Assembly (NCBI GenBank): GCA_964346585.1
Contig: CAYFVQ010000148.1
Span: 1 to 23,142 of the forward strand
Reading direction: 5' to 3'
Origin: SOIA01 sp964346585
Lineage (GTDB): Bacteria > Acidobacteriota > Aminicenantia > Aminicenantales > Aminicenantaceae
Length of the DNA: 23,142 bases
Part shown: positions 15,815-23,142 of the stretch, piece after piece
Position numbering within the stretch: the first letter of the stretch is position 1
How the letters are laid out: each line of letters begins with the position of its first letter
Translations under genes and position numbers: made by a program
The notes under the pieces: model-generated
The model's input: the letters and a program-made list of their open reading frames with translations, nothing else
Database searches by the model: none
Told to the model about the DNA's origin: nothing

Positions 15815-17938
15815 ATGTTATCCAGAAGTCATTGGCTCACATCGTTAAGTATTTTTTTTATGCTGTTTTTGTCTATTCTGCCCCTCTTTAGTCAGGACCG
15901 GACGAAAATCATCCGTGTCTCCCGCACTGAAAGTCCTCCGAGAATAGACGGCCTTATAGAGGATGATTGCTGGACGAATATTCAGCCTGTGTCCGGATTT
16001 TTTCAGTTTGACCCATACAATGGAGAAAAAGCCTCGGAGGAAACACTTGTCTGGGCGGTCTATGACCAGAAAAACATATATTTTGCTTTCCTGATGAAGG
16101 ATGCTCAGCCAGAACAGATCTGGGCAGAGTTGACGCCACGCAATGCCTACGAGAATAATGATTCAATCACAGTGATTCTGGATACATACAATGACAAGAG
16201 GACGAGTATTGAATTTACAGTGAATCCCAGGGGAGTCCAAAAGAATTCCGTAGAAACGATATGGAAATCAGGGGCAGTCGTGCGCAGTGACGGATGGACC
16301 GCAGAGATGGCCATTCCTTTCAAATCATTACGATTTTCAACAGAGGAAAGCCAGGTTTGGGGAATTAACTTTGAACGGTATATTCATCGATTGAATGAGA
16401 CAGACTACTGGACGGATGTCGAAAGGGATAAGCCTTTGCTTCTCCAGACGGGAGAGCTGAGTGGGCTTTCCGGAATACGCCCCGGATACAATCTCGAGTT
16501 CTTTCCTTATGCCGGTGTCAGGTCAACGCGCTGGGACGGCGAAAAAGATGACAAGATGAGAGCTGGCCTGGATATCAAATACGGGATTCTTCCGAACCTT
16601 TATCTGGATGTGACAGCCAGCCCCGACTTCAGTGAAGTCGAATCCGATCCGTTTATCTACCAGCTCTCTCCTTTTGAAAACTATTTCAGGGAAAACCGGC
16701 CGTTTTTTACAGAAGGCAGTCAGTATTTTAAGTTAGCCACTGAGCGCGAATTCTTTTGGCATCCAGATATCAGTTTATTTTACTCAAGACGTATCAGTGA
16801 TCCGAAAATTGCGGCAAAGATTTCTGGGAAGACTGGAGGATATTCTTTTGGAATCTTGGGAGCGATAAACGATGAAGAGGATGGGGATCCATTTTTTAGC
16901 GTCGTTCGAGTACAGAAAGATATCTTCAAGAATTCCCAAGTTGGAGTCTATTATGCGGGAATGCAAACTTCCGAAGAATACAATCGGAATTTCGCGATAG
17001 ATTACAAGTTCAATTTTAAAGATATTTATTATATCCGCGGCATGAGTGCGCTCTCTTTTAGTCACGACACAGGGAACGTAAACAACGGTATGCATATTAT
17101 CCAGTTTGAAAGAGACGCTGACGCTGGAATTCAACTGGAATTGAATTTCCAGAGAATTGAAGAAAACGCGAATATCAGGACCGGGTTTGTCAATCAGACT
17201 GATATTCAGACGACAGAGTTAACTACAGGATACGCATGGAGATTCAACCGGGGAAAGGTCAAGCGCTTCAGTCTGGACTTTGGCGGGAATCTGGATCAGG
17301 AAACTCACGGGAACACAACCGGCTATTCTGTTGATCTAAGGTATTTCACAGAATTCTTAGCCCAGTTTGTTATCCACGGGGGCTTTTCAGTAGGGAAGAG
17401 TAAGTACCAGATATTGGATGTGAGCGATAACCTGATTTGGACAGAGGATTTTATTCAGACTTATGGGGGGGATTTTTTTGATTTTCGTTGGATGCGCGGT
17501 GGATTTTTAAAAGAAGCGAGTGTTGAAATCGGGTGGGAAAAAAGAGGGATCTATAACGAGGACTTTACCTCAGTGGAGCCTGGGGCTCAGACAAGGGTAG
17601 AGGCTGAAGTGACACTCAGACCTCTCAGTTACTTTGAGTGGTCGGTCAGTGGGGATTGGATTAAGCAGACTATCGATCAAACAGGACAAACTGTATTTGA
17701 TGGAATGACTTACGCCACTGCTTTGCATCTTCAGGTGACCCGCAGCCTGTTTTTGAGCACGCGGCTTTTCGGCGAAACCCGTAATGACCAGTATAATTTT
17801 GATTTTCTTGTGGGATATTATTTCGGGGCGGGAAACATCGTCCAGCTCAGCTACAAAAAAAGCGCGAAAACAGAGGGCCTCTTGAGGGAAGGTGGATACT
17901 CCATAACCTTGAAAGTATCGTATTTATTGAGAATTTAA
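15815..17938 (+). CDS. CBM9-like plus DUF5916 outer-membrane beta-barrel protein
   Basis: Function unknown; probably a surface protein that binds a glycan or helps substrate pass the outer membrane (inference). Signal peptide 'LSIFFMLFLSILPLFSQ'. Residues about 35-200 look like a family 9 carbohydrate-binding module: 'PRIDGLIEDDCWTNIQPVSG', 'VYDQKNIYFAFLMKDAQP', 'NNDSITVILDTYND', 'DGWTAEMAIPFKSLRFS'. The rest is DUF5916, with the hallmark 'ENYFRENRPFFTEGSQYF' and then alternating amphipathic strands to the C-terminus 'YSITLKVSYLLRI'. GGAG (15805-15808) lies 6 nt before ATG 15815; an ATG at 15811 is out of frame. Length 707 aa, normal. It lies between two minus-strand glycoside hydrolases and converges on GH97. 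Confidence 0.85.
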   Translation: MLSRSHWLTSLSIFFMLFLSILPLFSQDRTKIIRVSRTESPPRIDGLIEDDCWTNIQPVSGFFQFDPYNGEKASEETLVWAVYDQKNIYFAFLMKDAQPEQIWAELTPRNAYENNDSITVILDTYNDKRTSIEFTVNPRGVQKNSVETIWKSGAVVRSDGWTAEMAIPFKSLRFSTEESQVWGINFERYIHRLNETDYWTDVERDKPLLLQTGELSGLSGIRPGYNLEFFPYAGVRSTRWDGEKDDKMRAGLDIKYGILPNLYLDVTASPDFSEVESDPFIYQLSPFENYFRENRPFFTEGSQYFKLATEREFFWHPDISLFYSRRISDPKIAAKISGKTGGYSFGILGAINDEEDGDPFFSVVRVQKDIFKNSQVGVYYAGMQTSEEYNRNFAIDYKFNFKDIYYIRGMSALSFSHDTGNVNNGMHIIQFERDADAGIQLELNFQRIEENANIRTGFVNQTDIQTTELTTGYAWRFNRGKVKRFSLDFGGNLDQETHGNTTGYSVDLRYFTEFLAQFVIHGGFSVGKSKYQILDVSDNLIWTEDFIQTYGGDFFDFRWMRGGFLKEASVEIGWEKRGIYNEDFTSVEPGAQTRVEAEVTLRPLSYFEWSVSGDWIKQTIDQTGQTVFDGMTYATALHLQVTRSLFLSTRLFGETRNDQYNFDFLVGYYFGAGNIVQLSYKKSAKTEGLLREGGYSITLKVSYLLRI

Positions 17939-17946
17939 ACATCAAT

Positions 17947-17982
17947 ACAACAAAAGAATCTTCCTGTTGTCTTTTATTTTTT
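17947..17982 (+). terminator. Intrinsic terminator of the DUF5916 gene
   Basis: ACAACA (17947-17952) pairs with TGTTGT (17965-17970), with an inner AAG/CTT stem, followed by CTTTTATTTTTT. It fills the 35-bp gap between the convergent stops and runs into the end of the GH97 gene. The opposite strand lacks a T-tract. Confidence 0.55.
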
Positions 17983-19935
17983 CACGGGAGAAACCCGGGC
18001 TGCCCAGCCTCCGCCCGGAGCGAGTTGAATGTTCATCGTGTCTGTTGATGTGATAGTGCGGACTTCCTTTTTATAATCGTTTCCATAGCGATGGGCATTC
18101 ACCCCATCCCGATAGAGAGTTATCTCATGCTCCCCTGGCGCGAGGAAGGAAAAATCCATAAGAAGCTCCCGGGGAGTCCAGTCTGTCATGGCACCCACAT
18201 ACCACTCTTTACCGGACCGGCGTGCCAGGAGCACGTAATCCGCCACTCTGGCGTCCAAAACCCTTGTCTCGTCCCAGACCACAGGCACATGAGAAAGGAA
18301 TTCCATGCATTCTGCCTCTTTATAGTAATTGGAGGGACTGTCTGAGAGCATCTGCAATGGGCTCTCGTAGATGATGTACATGGCGAGTTGGTGGCAGCGT
18401 GTACCCATACTCATCGGACGGCGGAATATGGGCTTGAAGTTCTGCTTCTGAGCATTGACCATAGCGCCAGGCGTGTAATCCATGGGACCGGCCAACATCC
18501 GGGTAAAAGGGAGGATGAGATCGTGCTCTGGAGAGACGTTTTCAGACCATTTGTTGTGCTCCAGTCCCAGCACACCTTCCCGCGTCATGACATTGGGATA
18601 AGCCCGCCTCAATCCCGTGGGCTTGTAGGCTCCGTGAAAGTCAACCAGCAAATGGCGTTTGGCCGCTTCCCGGGCAATCTTGTAGTAATAGTTCACCATC
18701 CACTGGTCATCCCGCTGCATGAAATCCACTTTAATACCTTTGATTCCCCACTCGGCAAACTGATCCAGAGCCATTTCCAACTGGTCTTCCAGAGTTTTCC
18801 AGACCACCCAGAGGATAATCCCGACATTCTGTTCACCGCCATAGCGAACGATCTCCTCTATGTCGATTTCCGGCTTAACTTCCAAAAGATCCCCCAATTC
18901 ATACCATCCCTCATCCAGTATGATGTATTCTATGCGGTGCTTGGCCGCAAAATCGATGTAATACTTGTAGGTTGGGGTGTTGACCCCGGCTTGAAAATCT
19001 GTACCGTAAATGTTAAGAGCATTCCACCAATCCCAGGCGACTTTTCCCGGTTTAATCCAGGATGCATCCTTCAGTTGAAGGGGCTTGGCTAACTTGTAGA
19101 TTATCTGGCTTTCGATCAAAAGGCCGTCTTCTTTGGCGATGACCATCACTCGCCAGGGAAAAGTCCGTTTCCCCTTCGTCCTGGCGATATAATCGGCCCG
19201 TTCGACAACTTCCACATCTCTATCCCGAGTCTGATCTTCCTCAAGGGGATAAGCGGGGAAAATCCCTCTGAGAGAGGGGGTGCTCGTGCCCTTCAAATAG
19301 AGGCCTGCATAACCCTCTAGATTGGCTTCTGTGATGGCAACCTTGGGTCCATCCGGAATATCGATCAGAATGGGCGGATAGCCCATTTGATCGGTAGAGA
19401 TCTGGCTCAGGGGCTGATAGCTGTAAAGGCGTTCTTGGTGAGTGAAGAAACTTTCCTCAAAGGGGAAATAGACATGATGATCTCCTGAGAAATTGTAGAC
19501 CACTTCTTCGTCCAAGACTTCGATATCTTCCTGAAAGTCGGTTAGCCACTGATAGGCAGTGCCATCGTCATAGACACGAAACACTAGGCTGTAATTTTTT
19601 TGGAATTCGAGATAGAGCTCATGGTACACATCAGGAATGACTTCACTCTTGATCCGGACAACCGGATGGATTTTTTCATTGACCGATCGCCTTTGGGCAT
19701 CCTTGATTGTGGGTTTTTCGCCAAGCTTCCCAGCCCGCCGAAGAGTCAGTGATAGAGGAGAAGGCTTCAGAAGCTCCTGGCCCAGGAAAGAAACGGAATA
19801 ATAAATCCTGTCTCGAATTTCGACCTTTACTGTGATATTTTTATCAGGGGACAAAATATTATAGACTTCGCCGGACACAACTCCTGTCAGAATAAAGGAC
19901 AGGAGAAGCCATAGATAGACAAGGCGTTTTTTCAT
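17974..19935 (-). CDS. GH97 glycoside hydrolase, retaining type (alpha-galactosidase / beta-L-arabinopyranosidase-like), secreted
   Basis: GH97 contains inverting alpha-glucosidases (SusB) and retaining alpha-galactosidases. This protein has the retaining pattern: Asp404 in 'GIKVDFMQRDDQW' aligns with the nucleophile of retaining members, and Glu459 in 'GVLGLEHNKW' with the acid/base, exactly 55 residues apart as in the characterised Bacteroides retaining enzyme (residues 415 and 470, from memory). Domains: signal peptide ('KKRLVYLWLLLSFILTGVVS'), N-terminal beta-sandwich (about 25-290), TIM barrel (about 295-560, 'WDWWNALNIYG', 'YIILDEGWYE'), C-terminal beta domain ('YVGAMTDWTPRELLMDFSF'). 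AGGAGG (19945-19950) lies 9 nt before ATG 19935. Length 653 aa, normal. Beside arabinofuranosidase-type genes, alpha-galactose or beta-L-arabinopyranose termini are the likely targets (inference). Confidence 0.92.
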   Translation of the reverse strand: MKKRLVYLWLLLSFILTGVVSGEVYNILSPDKNITVKVEIRDRIYYSVSFLGQELLKPSPLSLTLRRAGKLGEKPTIKDAQRRSVNEKIHPVVRIKSEVIPDVYHELYLEFQKNYSLVFRVYDDGTAYQWLTDFQEDIEVLDEEVVYNFSGDHHVYFPFEESFFTHQERLYSYQPLSQISTDQMGYPPILIDIPDGPKVAITEANLEGYAGLYLKGTSTPSLRGIFPAYPLEEDQTRDRDVEVVERADYIARTKGKRTFPWRVMVIAKEDGLLIESQIIYKLAKPLQLKDASWIKPGKVAWDWWNALNIYGTDFQAGVNTPTYKYYIDFAAKHRIEYIILDEGWYELGDLLEVKPEIDIEEIVRYGGEQNVGIILWVVWKTLEDQLEMALDQFAEWGIKGIKVDFMQRDDQWMVNYYYKIAREAAKRHLLVDFHGAYKPTGLRRAYPNVMTREGVLGLEHNKWSENVSPEHDLILPFTRMLAGPMDYTPGAMVNAQKQNFKPIFRRPMSMGTRCHQLAMYIIYESPLQMLSDSPSNYYKEAECMEFLSHVPVVWDETRVLDARVADYVLLARRSGKEWYVGAMTDWTPRELLMDFSFLAPGEHEITLYRDGVNAHRYGNDYKKEVRTITSTDTMNIQLAPGGGWAARVSPVKK

Positions 19936-19977
19936 CGAACTTTTCCTCCTAATCAGGGATTAAACCCTCTCTTCTGA

Positions 19978-20006
19978 AGTTTAACCAGCTTTGCAGGAAT
20001 TATCAA
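19978..20006 (-). promoter_or_regulatory. Candidate sigma70-type promoter of the GH97 gene
   Basis: On the minus strand TTGATA (20006-20001), 17-nt spacer, TAAACT (19983-19978): 5 of 6 and 4 of 6 matches to the consensus. The predicted start is near 19971, giving a leader of about 36 nt. Confidence 0.45.
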
Positions 20007-20101
20007 CTGATGTGTTTATTCCTGTTCAGTTAAAGTAATGAGCTAAGATACAATCTGGACAGCATTCTATTTAAAAACTGTTAAAACAGCCACAGAGGCT
20101 C

Positions 20102-20251
20102 TCAGAAATATTCCCCACTCCCCTCCGCTGCCATCAATAGTTCCTGCTGGACATAATTAGGTAGAGAAGGGCGTTCGGCTAGGAAACTGAGCCTGAGATG
20201 GCAGATTATCTTATCGATGGCCTTGGGATCTTCGATGAAGGAAATGACCAT
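20102..20251 (-). pseudogene. Transposase C-terminal remnant (IS91/IS801-like)
   Basis: A 49-codon frame starts 'MVISFIEDPKAIDKIICHL' and ends 'LLMAAEGSGEYF' before TGA at 20104-20102. The beginning resembles the C-terminal tail of Y2-type (IS91/IS801-like) transposases, which carry 'M-x-V-I-x-F-I-E-D' followed by 'I-I-x-H-L' and a proline-rich stretch. The catalytic part is absent. The frame is open back to the TGA that ends the permease (20269-20267), so the fragment lies in frame right after that stop. The family name is from memory of the motif; the truncation is seen directly. Confidence 0.5.
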
Positions 20252-20266
20252 TAAAGAAAAGATCGT

Positions 20267-22885
20267 TCATTCATACCGCAGGGAATGTACAGGATCGGTT
20301 GTTGCCGCTTTGACAGACTGGTAGCTGGCTGTGAAAAGAGCGATTCCGAGAGCGATGACTCCGGAGAGAATGAACGTGGAGAGGTTGATATCAATCTTGT
20401 AAGCAAAATTCTGAAGCCACATGGTCATAACAACATAGGCAACCGGCCACGCAATGATATTGGAAATAATAACCCATTTAGTGAAATCCTTAAAAAGGTC
20501 CAGGATAATCGAAGGGCTTGATGCGCCCAGAATCCTTCGTATACCTATCTCTTTAGTGCGCCTCTCAGCCATGAATGAGGCCAGTCCGAATATCCCGAGG
20601 CAGGAGATGAAAATACTGAGTGCTGAAAACAGAGTAAAAATCACGCCAAATCTCTGATCCGACCTGTACTGACTATTAAAAGAGTCGTCCAGGAAATAAT
20701 AAGCAAAGGAGTGCTCGGGGCTCACCCTGTGGATGATTGATTTTAAATATTCCAATGTTCCGGGGATTGAATCAGGGCTTACCCGGATGCAAAAATGCTG
20801 TCCATAATCCGGTCGGAGCCTGATCATCATCGGCTCGATTTCCAGATGAAGAGACGAAAAATGAAAATCTTTCACGACTCCTATGATGCGGTAATCACTG
20901 AAATTTTCTCCGGGAAAAGTGTTACCAATAAGATTATCGCCTTCGATTAACTCCGCGGCCGTTTCGTTTATGATAATGGCTTCCGAGCTATCCGTTGCGA
21001 AGTTTTTTGAAAAATTACGGCCGGTAATCAGCTCCATTTCAAAAACATCGAGAAAATCATAATCCACATCGTTGTAGTAAACCAATGTCGTGAGGTTTTC
21101 TCCTCGCTGTAAAAACGTGTTGTTCTGTGTTTTGGTCGGAATATACGCGACTGTTGAAACACCCAAAACATGACTGTTTCTCAGGAAATCGTTCTTAAGG
21201 GCCTCCGCTTTGCTACTGACTATATCGTCTTCAAAAGGAACGACCAGCACATTCTCTCTGTTGTAGCCGATATTCTTGTTCCTTATGAAACTGAGCTGGT
21301 TAAATACGGTGATCGTACAAAAAATGAGAATGATGGAGATGCTGAATTGGAATATTACTAGGACGAACCTGAACTTTACTCCCGTCGAAATCGATCCTGT
21401 AGAGTCTTTTAGAGATTTCACAGGGTTGAAAGAGGACAGGACTAAAGCCGGGTAACTTCCGGAAAAGACGCCCACAAAAAGTATGATTCCACAAAACAGC
21501 AGCAGTAAAGAAGGGTTCTTCAGAAACTCAAGGTCAAATCCCCGTTCGACAAACGCGCTGAACGAGGGCAGCAAAACTATAACCAGTACTATGGCGACGA
21601 AAAATGCAAAAAGAGACAGAATAATGCTTTCTCCCATGAACTGTTTGATGAGCTGGGAACGACTGGCACCTATGACTTTTCTGAGCCCCACTTCTTTGGC
21701 ACGCCGGGACGCACGGGCAGTGGACAGATTCATAAAGTTGATACAGGCGATCATAAGGATCCCGAAAGCGACCGCTGAAAAAATATAAACATATTTTATG
21801 TCGCTGTTATTGGATATCTCAAAATTTATATGTGACCTAAGATGGATGTCTGTGAGAGGCTGCAAGAGGTAACGCGCATTGAATCCTCTGTCAAAACTGG
21901 AACCGTGGGTTTCGATAAAGGGAATCAGCTGTTTTTCCAATTCTTTGTGTGGATAATCCTTATCCAGCTCGATATAGGTGAAACAGTTCTTCGAGCTCCA
22001 GTTGAGAATGGTATCTTCCCTTCCCCTTAAGGAAACTGTCGTCGCAAAAGAGATGAGGTAATCGAATTGAAGATGAGAATTTTTCGGCACATTCTCCAGA
22101 ATGCCGGTGACAGTTAAATCGTAGGATTCTTCACGCCATTCCAAGCAGAATGTCTGGCCGATGGCGTCTCCGTTCGGGAAATATTTATTCTCCATATCCT
22201 CTGAAATAACCATTGTATAGGGCTCATCCAACGCGCCTTTCATATCTTTATTCACAAACGGAAAGGAAAACACCTTGAAAAATTCTGGATCGACACAATA
22301 CCCCTTCTCATTGATGTGGATTTGATTTTTCTGTAAATGTCTGAGAGATAGTTCTCCCAAACGACCCGAGATGTGTGTAGCATTGACTACGGCAGGAAAT
22401 TCGTCCACAAGAGCAGGTCCGAGTGGATGATAGGTTACGCCGAATGTATCCGATCCTTGATACATATTGCCTGGCTGTTTAACGACAACTCTGTAAATAC
22501 GGTCGCTTTTCTCATGGAACCTGTCATAGCTCAATTCAAACTGGACATAAATCAAAATCAGGATAGAACAGATCAACCCCAGCGCTAAACCGGCAATATT
22601 GATCAGAGAAAACACCTTTTGTCTCCGGATATTTCTCAATGCGATCTTCGAATAGTTGTTCAACATGACATTTCTCCAGTACAGTTTGTAAAGCAAAATA
22701 ATAAACGCAGTTTTCAGAGCGTGGCAGCAGTAAAGGAAACGAGCCTTTTGTAGGCTTCCTTTAGAAACGATTTCGTGGAAATCATCATTCAGATCCTGCA
22801 GAACCGGGAACTTGTCCTCAGGAACCGCAATTCGTCGAAGAATCCATGCAGCCAGTTTCGGAGGAGTCGAGAGAGTTTTTTTCAT
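20267..22885 (-). CDS. ABC transporter permease, MacB/FtsX type, with PadR-linked N-terminal prefix domain
   Basis: An inner-membrane permease of the MacB/FtsX superfamily; it works with an ATPase not present here, and the substrate is unknown. Residues 1-73 form the soluble prefix found in permeases encoded next to PadR genes ('WILRRIAVPEDKFPVLQDLN'). The usual permease begins at Met74: 'KIALRNIRRQKVFSLINIAG' with helix 1 (about 92-114), a periplasmic domain, and a first FtsX domain with 'RRAKEVGLRKVIGASRSQL'. A second unit repeats this: helix near 505-530, periplasmic domain with 'GVVKDFHFSSL', and a last FtsX domain with 'RRTKEIGIRRILGASSPS' ending 'VHSLRYE'. Length 872 aa, usual for this type. 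ATG 22885 lies 5 nt after the PadR stop, so the pair is probably translationally coupled and controlled by that regulator. It is a paralogue of the permease at the left edge. Confidence 0.93.
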   Translation of the reverse strand: MKKTLSTPPKLAAWILRRIAVPEDKFPVLQDLNDDFHEIVSKGSLQKARFLYCCHALKTAFIILLYKLYWRNVMLNNYSKIALRNIRRQKVFSLINIAGLALGLICSILILIYVQFELSYDRFHEKSDRIYRVVVKQPGNMYQGSDTFGVTYHPLGPALVDEFPAVVNATHISGRLGELSLRHLQKNQIHINEKGYCVDPEFFKVFSFPFVNKDMKGALDEPYTMVISEDMENKYFPNGDAIGQTFCLEWREESYDLTVTGILENVPKNSHLQFDYLISFATTVSLRGREDTILNWSSKNCFTYIELDKDYPHKELEKQLIPFIETHGSSFDRGFNARYLLQPLTDIHLRSHINFEISNNSDIKYVYIFSAVAFGILMIACINFMNLSTARASRRAKEVGLRKVIGASRSQLIKQFMGESIILSLFAFFVAIVLVIVLLPSFSAFVERGFDLEFLKNPSLLLLFCGIILFVGVFSGSYPALVLSSFNPVKSLKDSTGSISTGVKFRFVLVIFQFSISIILIFCTITVFNQLSFIRNKNIGYNRENVLVVPFEDDIVSSKAEALKNDFLRNSHVLGVSTVAYIPTKTQNNTFLQRGENLTTLVYYNDVDYDFLDVFEMELITGRNFSKNFATDSSEAIIINETAAELIEGDNLIGNTFPGENFSDYRIIGVVKDFHFSSLHLEIEPMMIRLRPDYGQHFCIRVSPDSIPGTLEYLKSIIHRVSPEHSFAYYFLDDSFNSQYRSDQRFGVIFTLFSALSIFISCLGIFGLASFMAERRTKEIGIRRILGASSPSIILDLFKDFTKWVIISNIIAWPVAYVVMTMWLQNFAYKIDINLSTFILSGVIALGIALFTASYQSVKAATTDPVHSLRYE

Positions 22886-22890
22886 GATGT

Positions 22891-23142
22891 CTAAACTTTT
22901 TCCGGTTCAGTAACGGAAAAACCCTGCCACAAAACCTCATTCATTCTATAGGCTTCTCCAAGTGCCTTTTGGCCCTGGGTGGTCATCTCATAATAAATCT
23001 TTTTCCGGCCTCCTGGAACCGGAGTGGGATCACCCACTATTCGTTTGATAAATCCCTTTTTGACCAGTTGATCGAGGATGCAGTACATGGTCCCATAATT
23101 CCAGTTTTTCTTTGTTATTTCGGAAATATGCTTTCTGATCTT
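22891..23142 (-). CDS. PadR family transcriptional regulator (5' end outside window)
   Basis: The frame is open to the right edge and ends at TAG 22891. Residues before the internal Met at 23088 read 'SEITKKNWNYGTMYCILDQL', continuing 'VKKGFIKRIVGD' and 'GGRKKIYYEMTTQGQKALGE': the recognition helix and wing of the PadR winged helix (family pattern YGTLYpxLxrLexxGli, then GRxrkyYxlTxxG). So the true start lies outside the window, and 23088 is not the start codon. PadR proteins are usually repressors that respond to small molecules. The 5-bp spacing to the permease makes that gene its likely target. Confidence 0.93.
   Translation of the reverse strand, partial: KIRKHISEITKKNWNYGTMYCILDQLVKKGFIKRIVGDPTPVPGGRKKIYYEMTTQGQKALGEAYRMNEVLWQGFSVTEPEKV

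Larger units (their letters stand above)
19936..20266. other. 331-bp intergenic region with transposase remnant and GH97 promoter
   Basis: It lies upstream of GH97 and downstream of the right-hand permease (both -). It contains the GH97 leader with a small hairpin AGGG/CCCT (19955-19968), a candidate promoter (19978-20006) and a transposase 3' fragment (20102-20251). Confidence 0.6.

Noticed and set aside
18388..19092. 234-codon plus-strand frame
   Set aside because: Antisense shadow inside GH97. No start signal or family resemblance.
1..23142. CRISPR array, prophage or toxin-antitoxin system
   Set aside because: No regularly spaced repeats, phage structural genes or paired small genes with recognisable domains were found.

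Overview
The window (about 23.1 kb, roughly 50% G+C, no rRNA or tRNA seen) looks like chromosomal DNA of an uncultured Gram-negative saprophyte. Long secreted hydrolases, a tricorn-type S41 peptidase, a DUF5916 outer-membrane-type barrel, a six-bladed propeller protein and a PadR/FtsX-type permease pair with an N-terminal prefix domain together resemble Candidatus Aminicenantes or an acidobacterium-like lineage. This placement is inference, because there is no marker gene in the window.

Layout. 1-857: 3' part of a MacB/FtsX-type ABC permease (+). 1104-2318: secreted beta-propeller protein (-). 2897-6175: secreted tricorn-like peptidase (+). 6558-13153: probable operon (+) of a DUF1680/GH127-type lipoprotein hydrolase, an M6-type HELGH metallopeptidase and a GH146/GH127-type beta-L-arabinofuranosidase. 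13315-13542: small charged ORF (-), doubtful. 13800-14945: GH172/DUF2961 hydrolase (-). 15083-15414: a 332-bp non-autonomous transposable element with 22-bp terminal inverted repeats and a perfect 8-bp target duplication. 15815-17938: CBM9-like plus DUF5916 beta-barrel protein (+). 17974-19935: GH97 with the catalytic residues of the retaining clade (-). 20102-20251: 3' remnant of a transposase (-). 20267-22885: complete PadR-linked ABC permease (-), preceded by a PadR regulator that runs off the right edge.

How it may work together. Four glycoside hydrolases from families known for arabinofuranosides or alpha-galactoside/beta-arabinopyranoside chemistry (two DUF1680-type, GH172, GH97) sit with two secreted peptidases. 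All carry export signals. A coherent reading is an extracytoplasmic system that strips arabinose-rich (and galactose or arabinopyranose) decorations from a glycoprotein, for example a plant hydroxyproline-rich or arabinogalactan protein, and then digests the exposed polypeptide. No SusC/SusD pair or sugar importer lies in the window; the DUF5916 barrel is the only outer-membrane candidate. This system-level reading is inference from families and gene order.

Non-coding signals of note: the small transposable element, a roughly 38-nt dispersed intergenic motif in three copies, a promoter carrying repeated TTTGCATT boxes upstream of the hydrolase operon, and a candidate promoter upstream of GH97.
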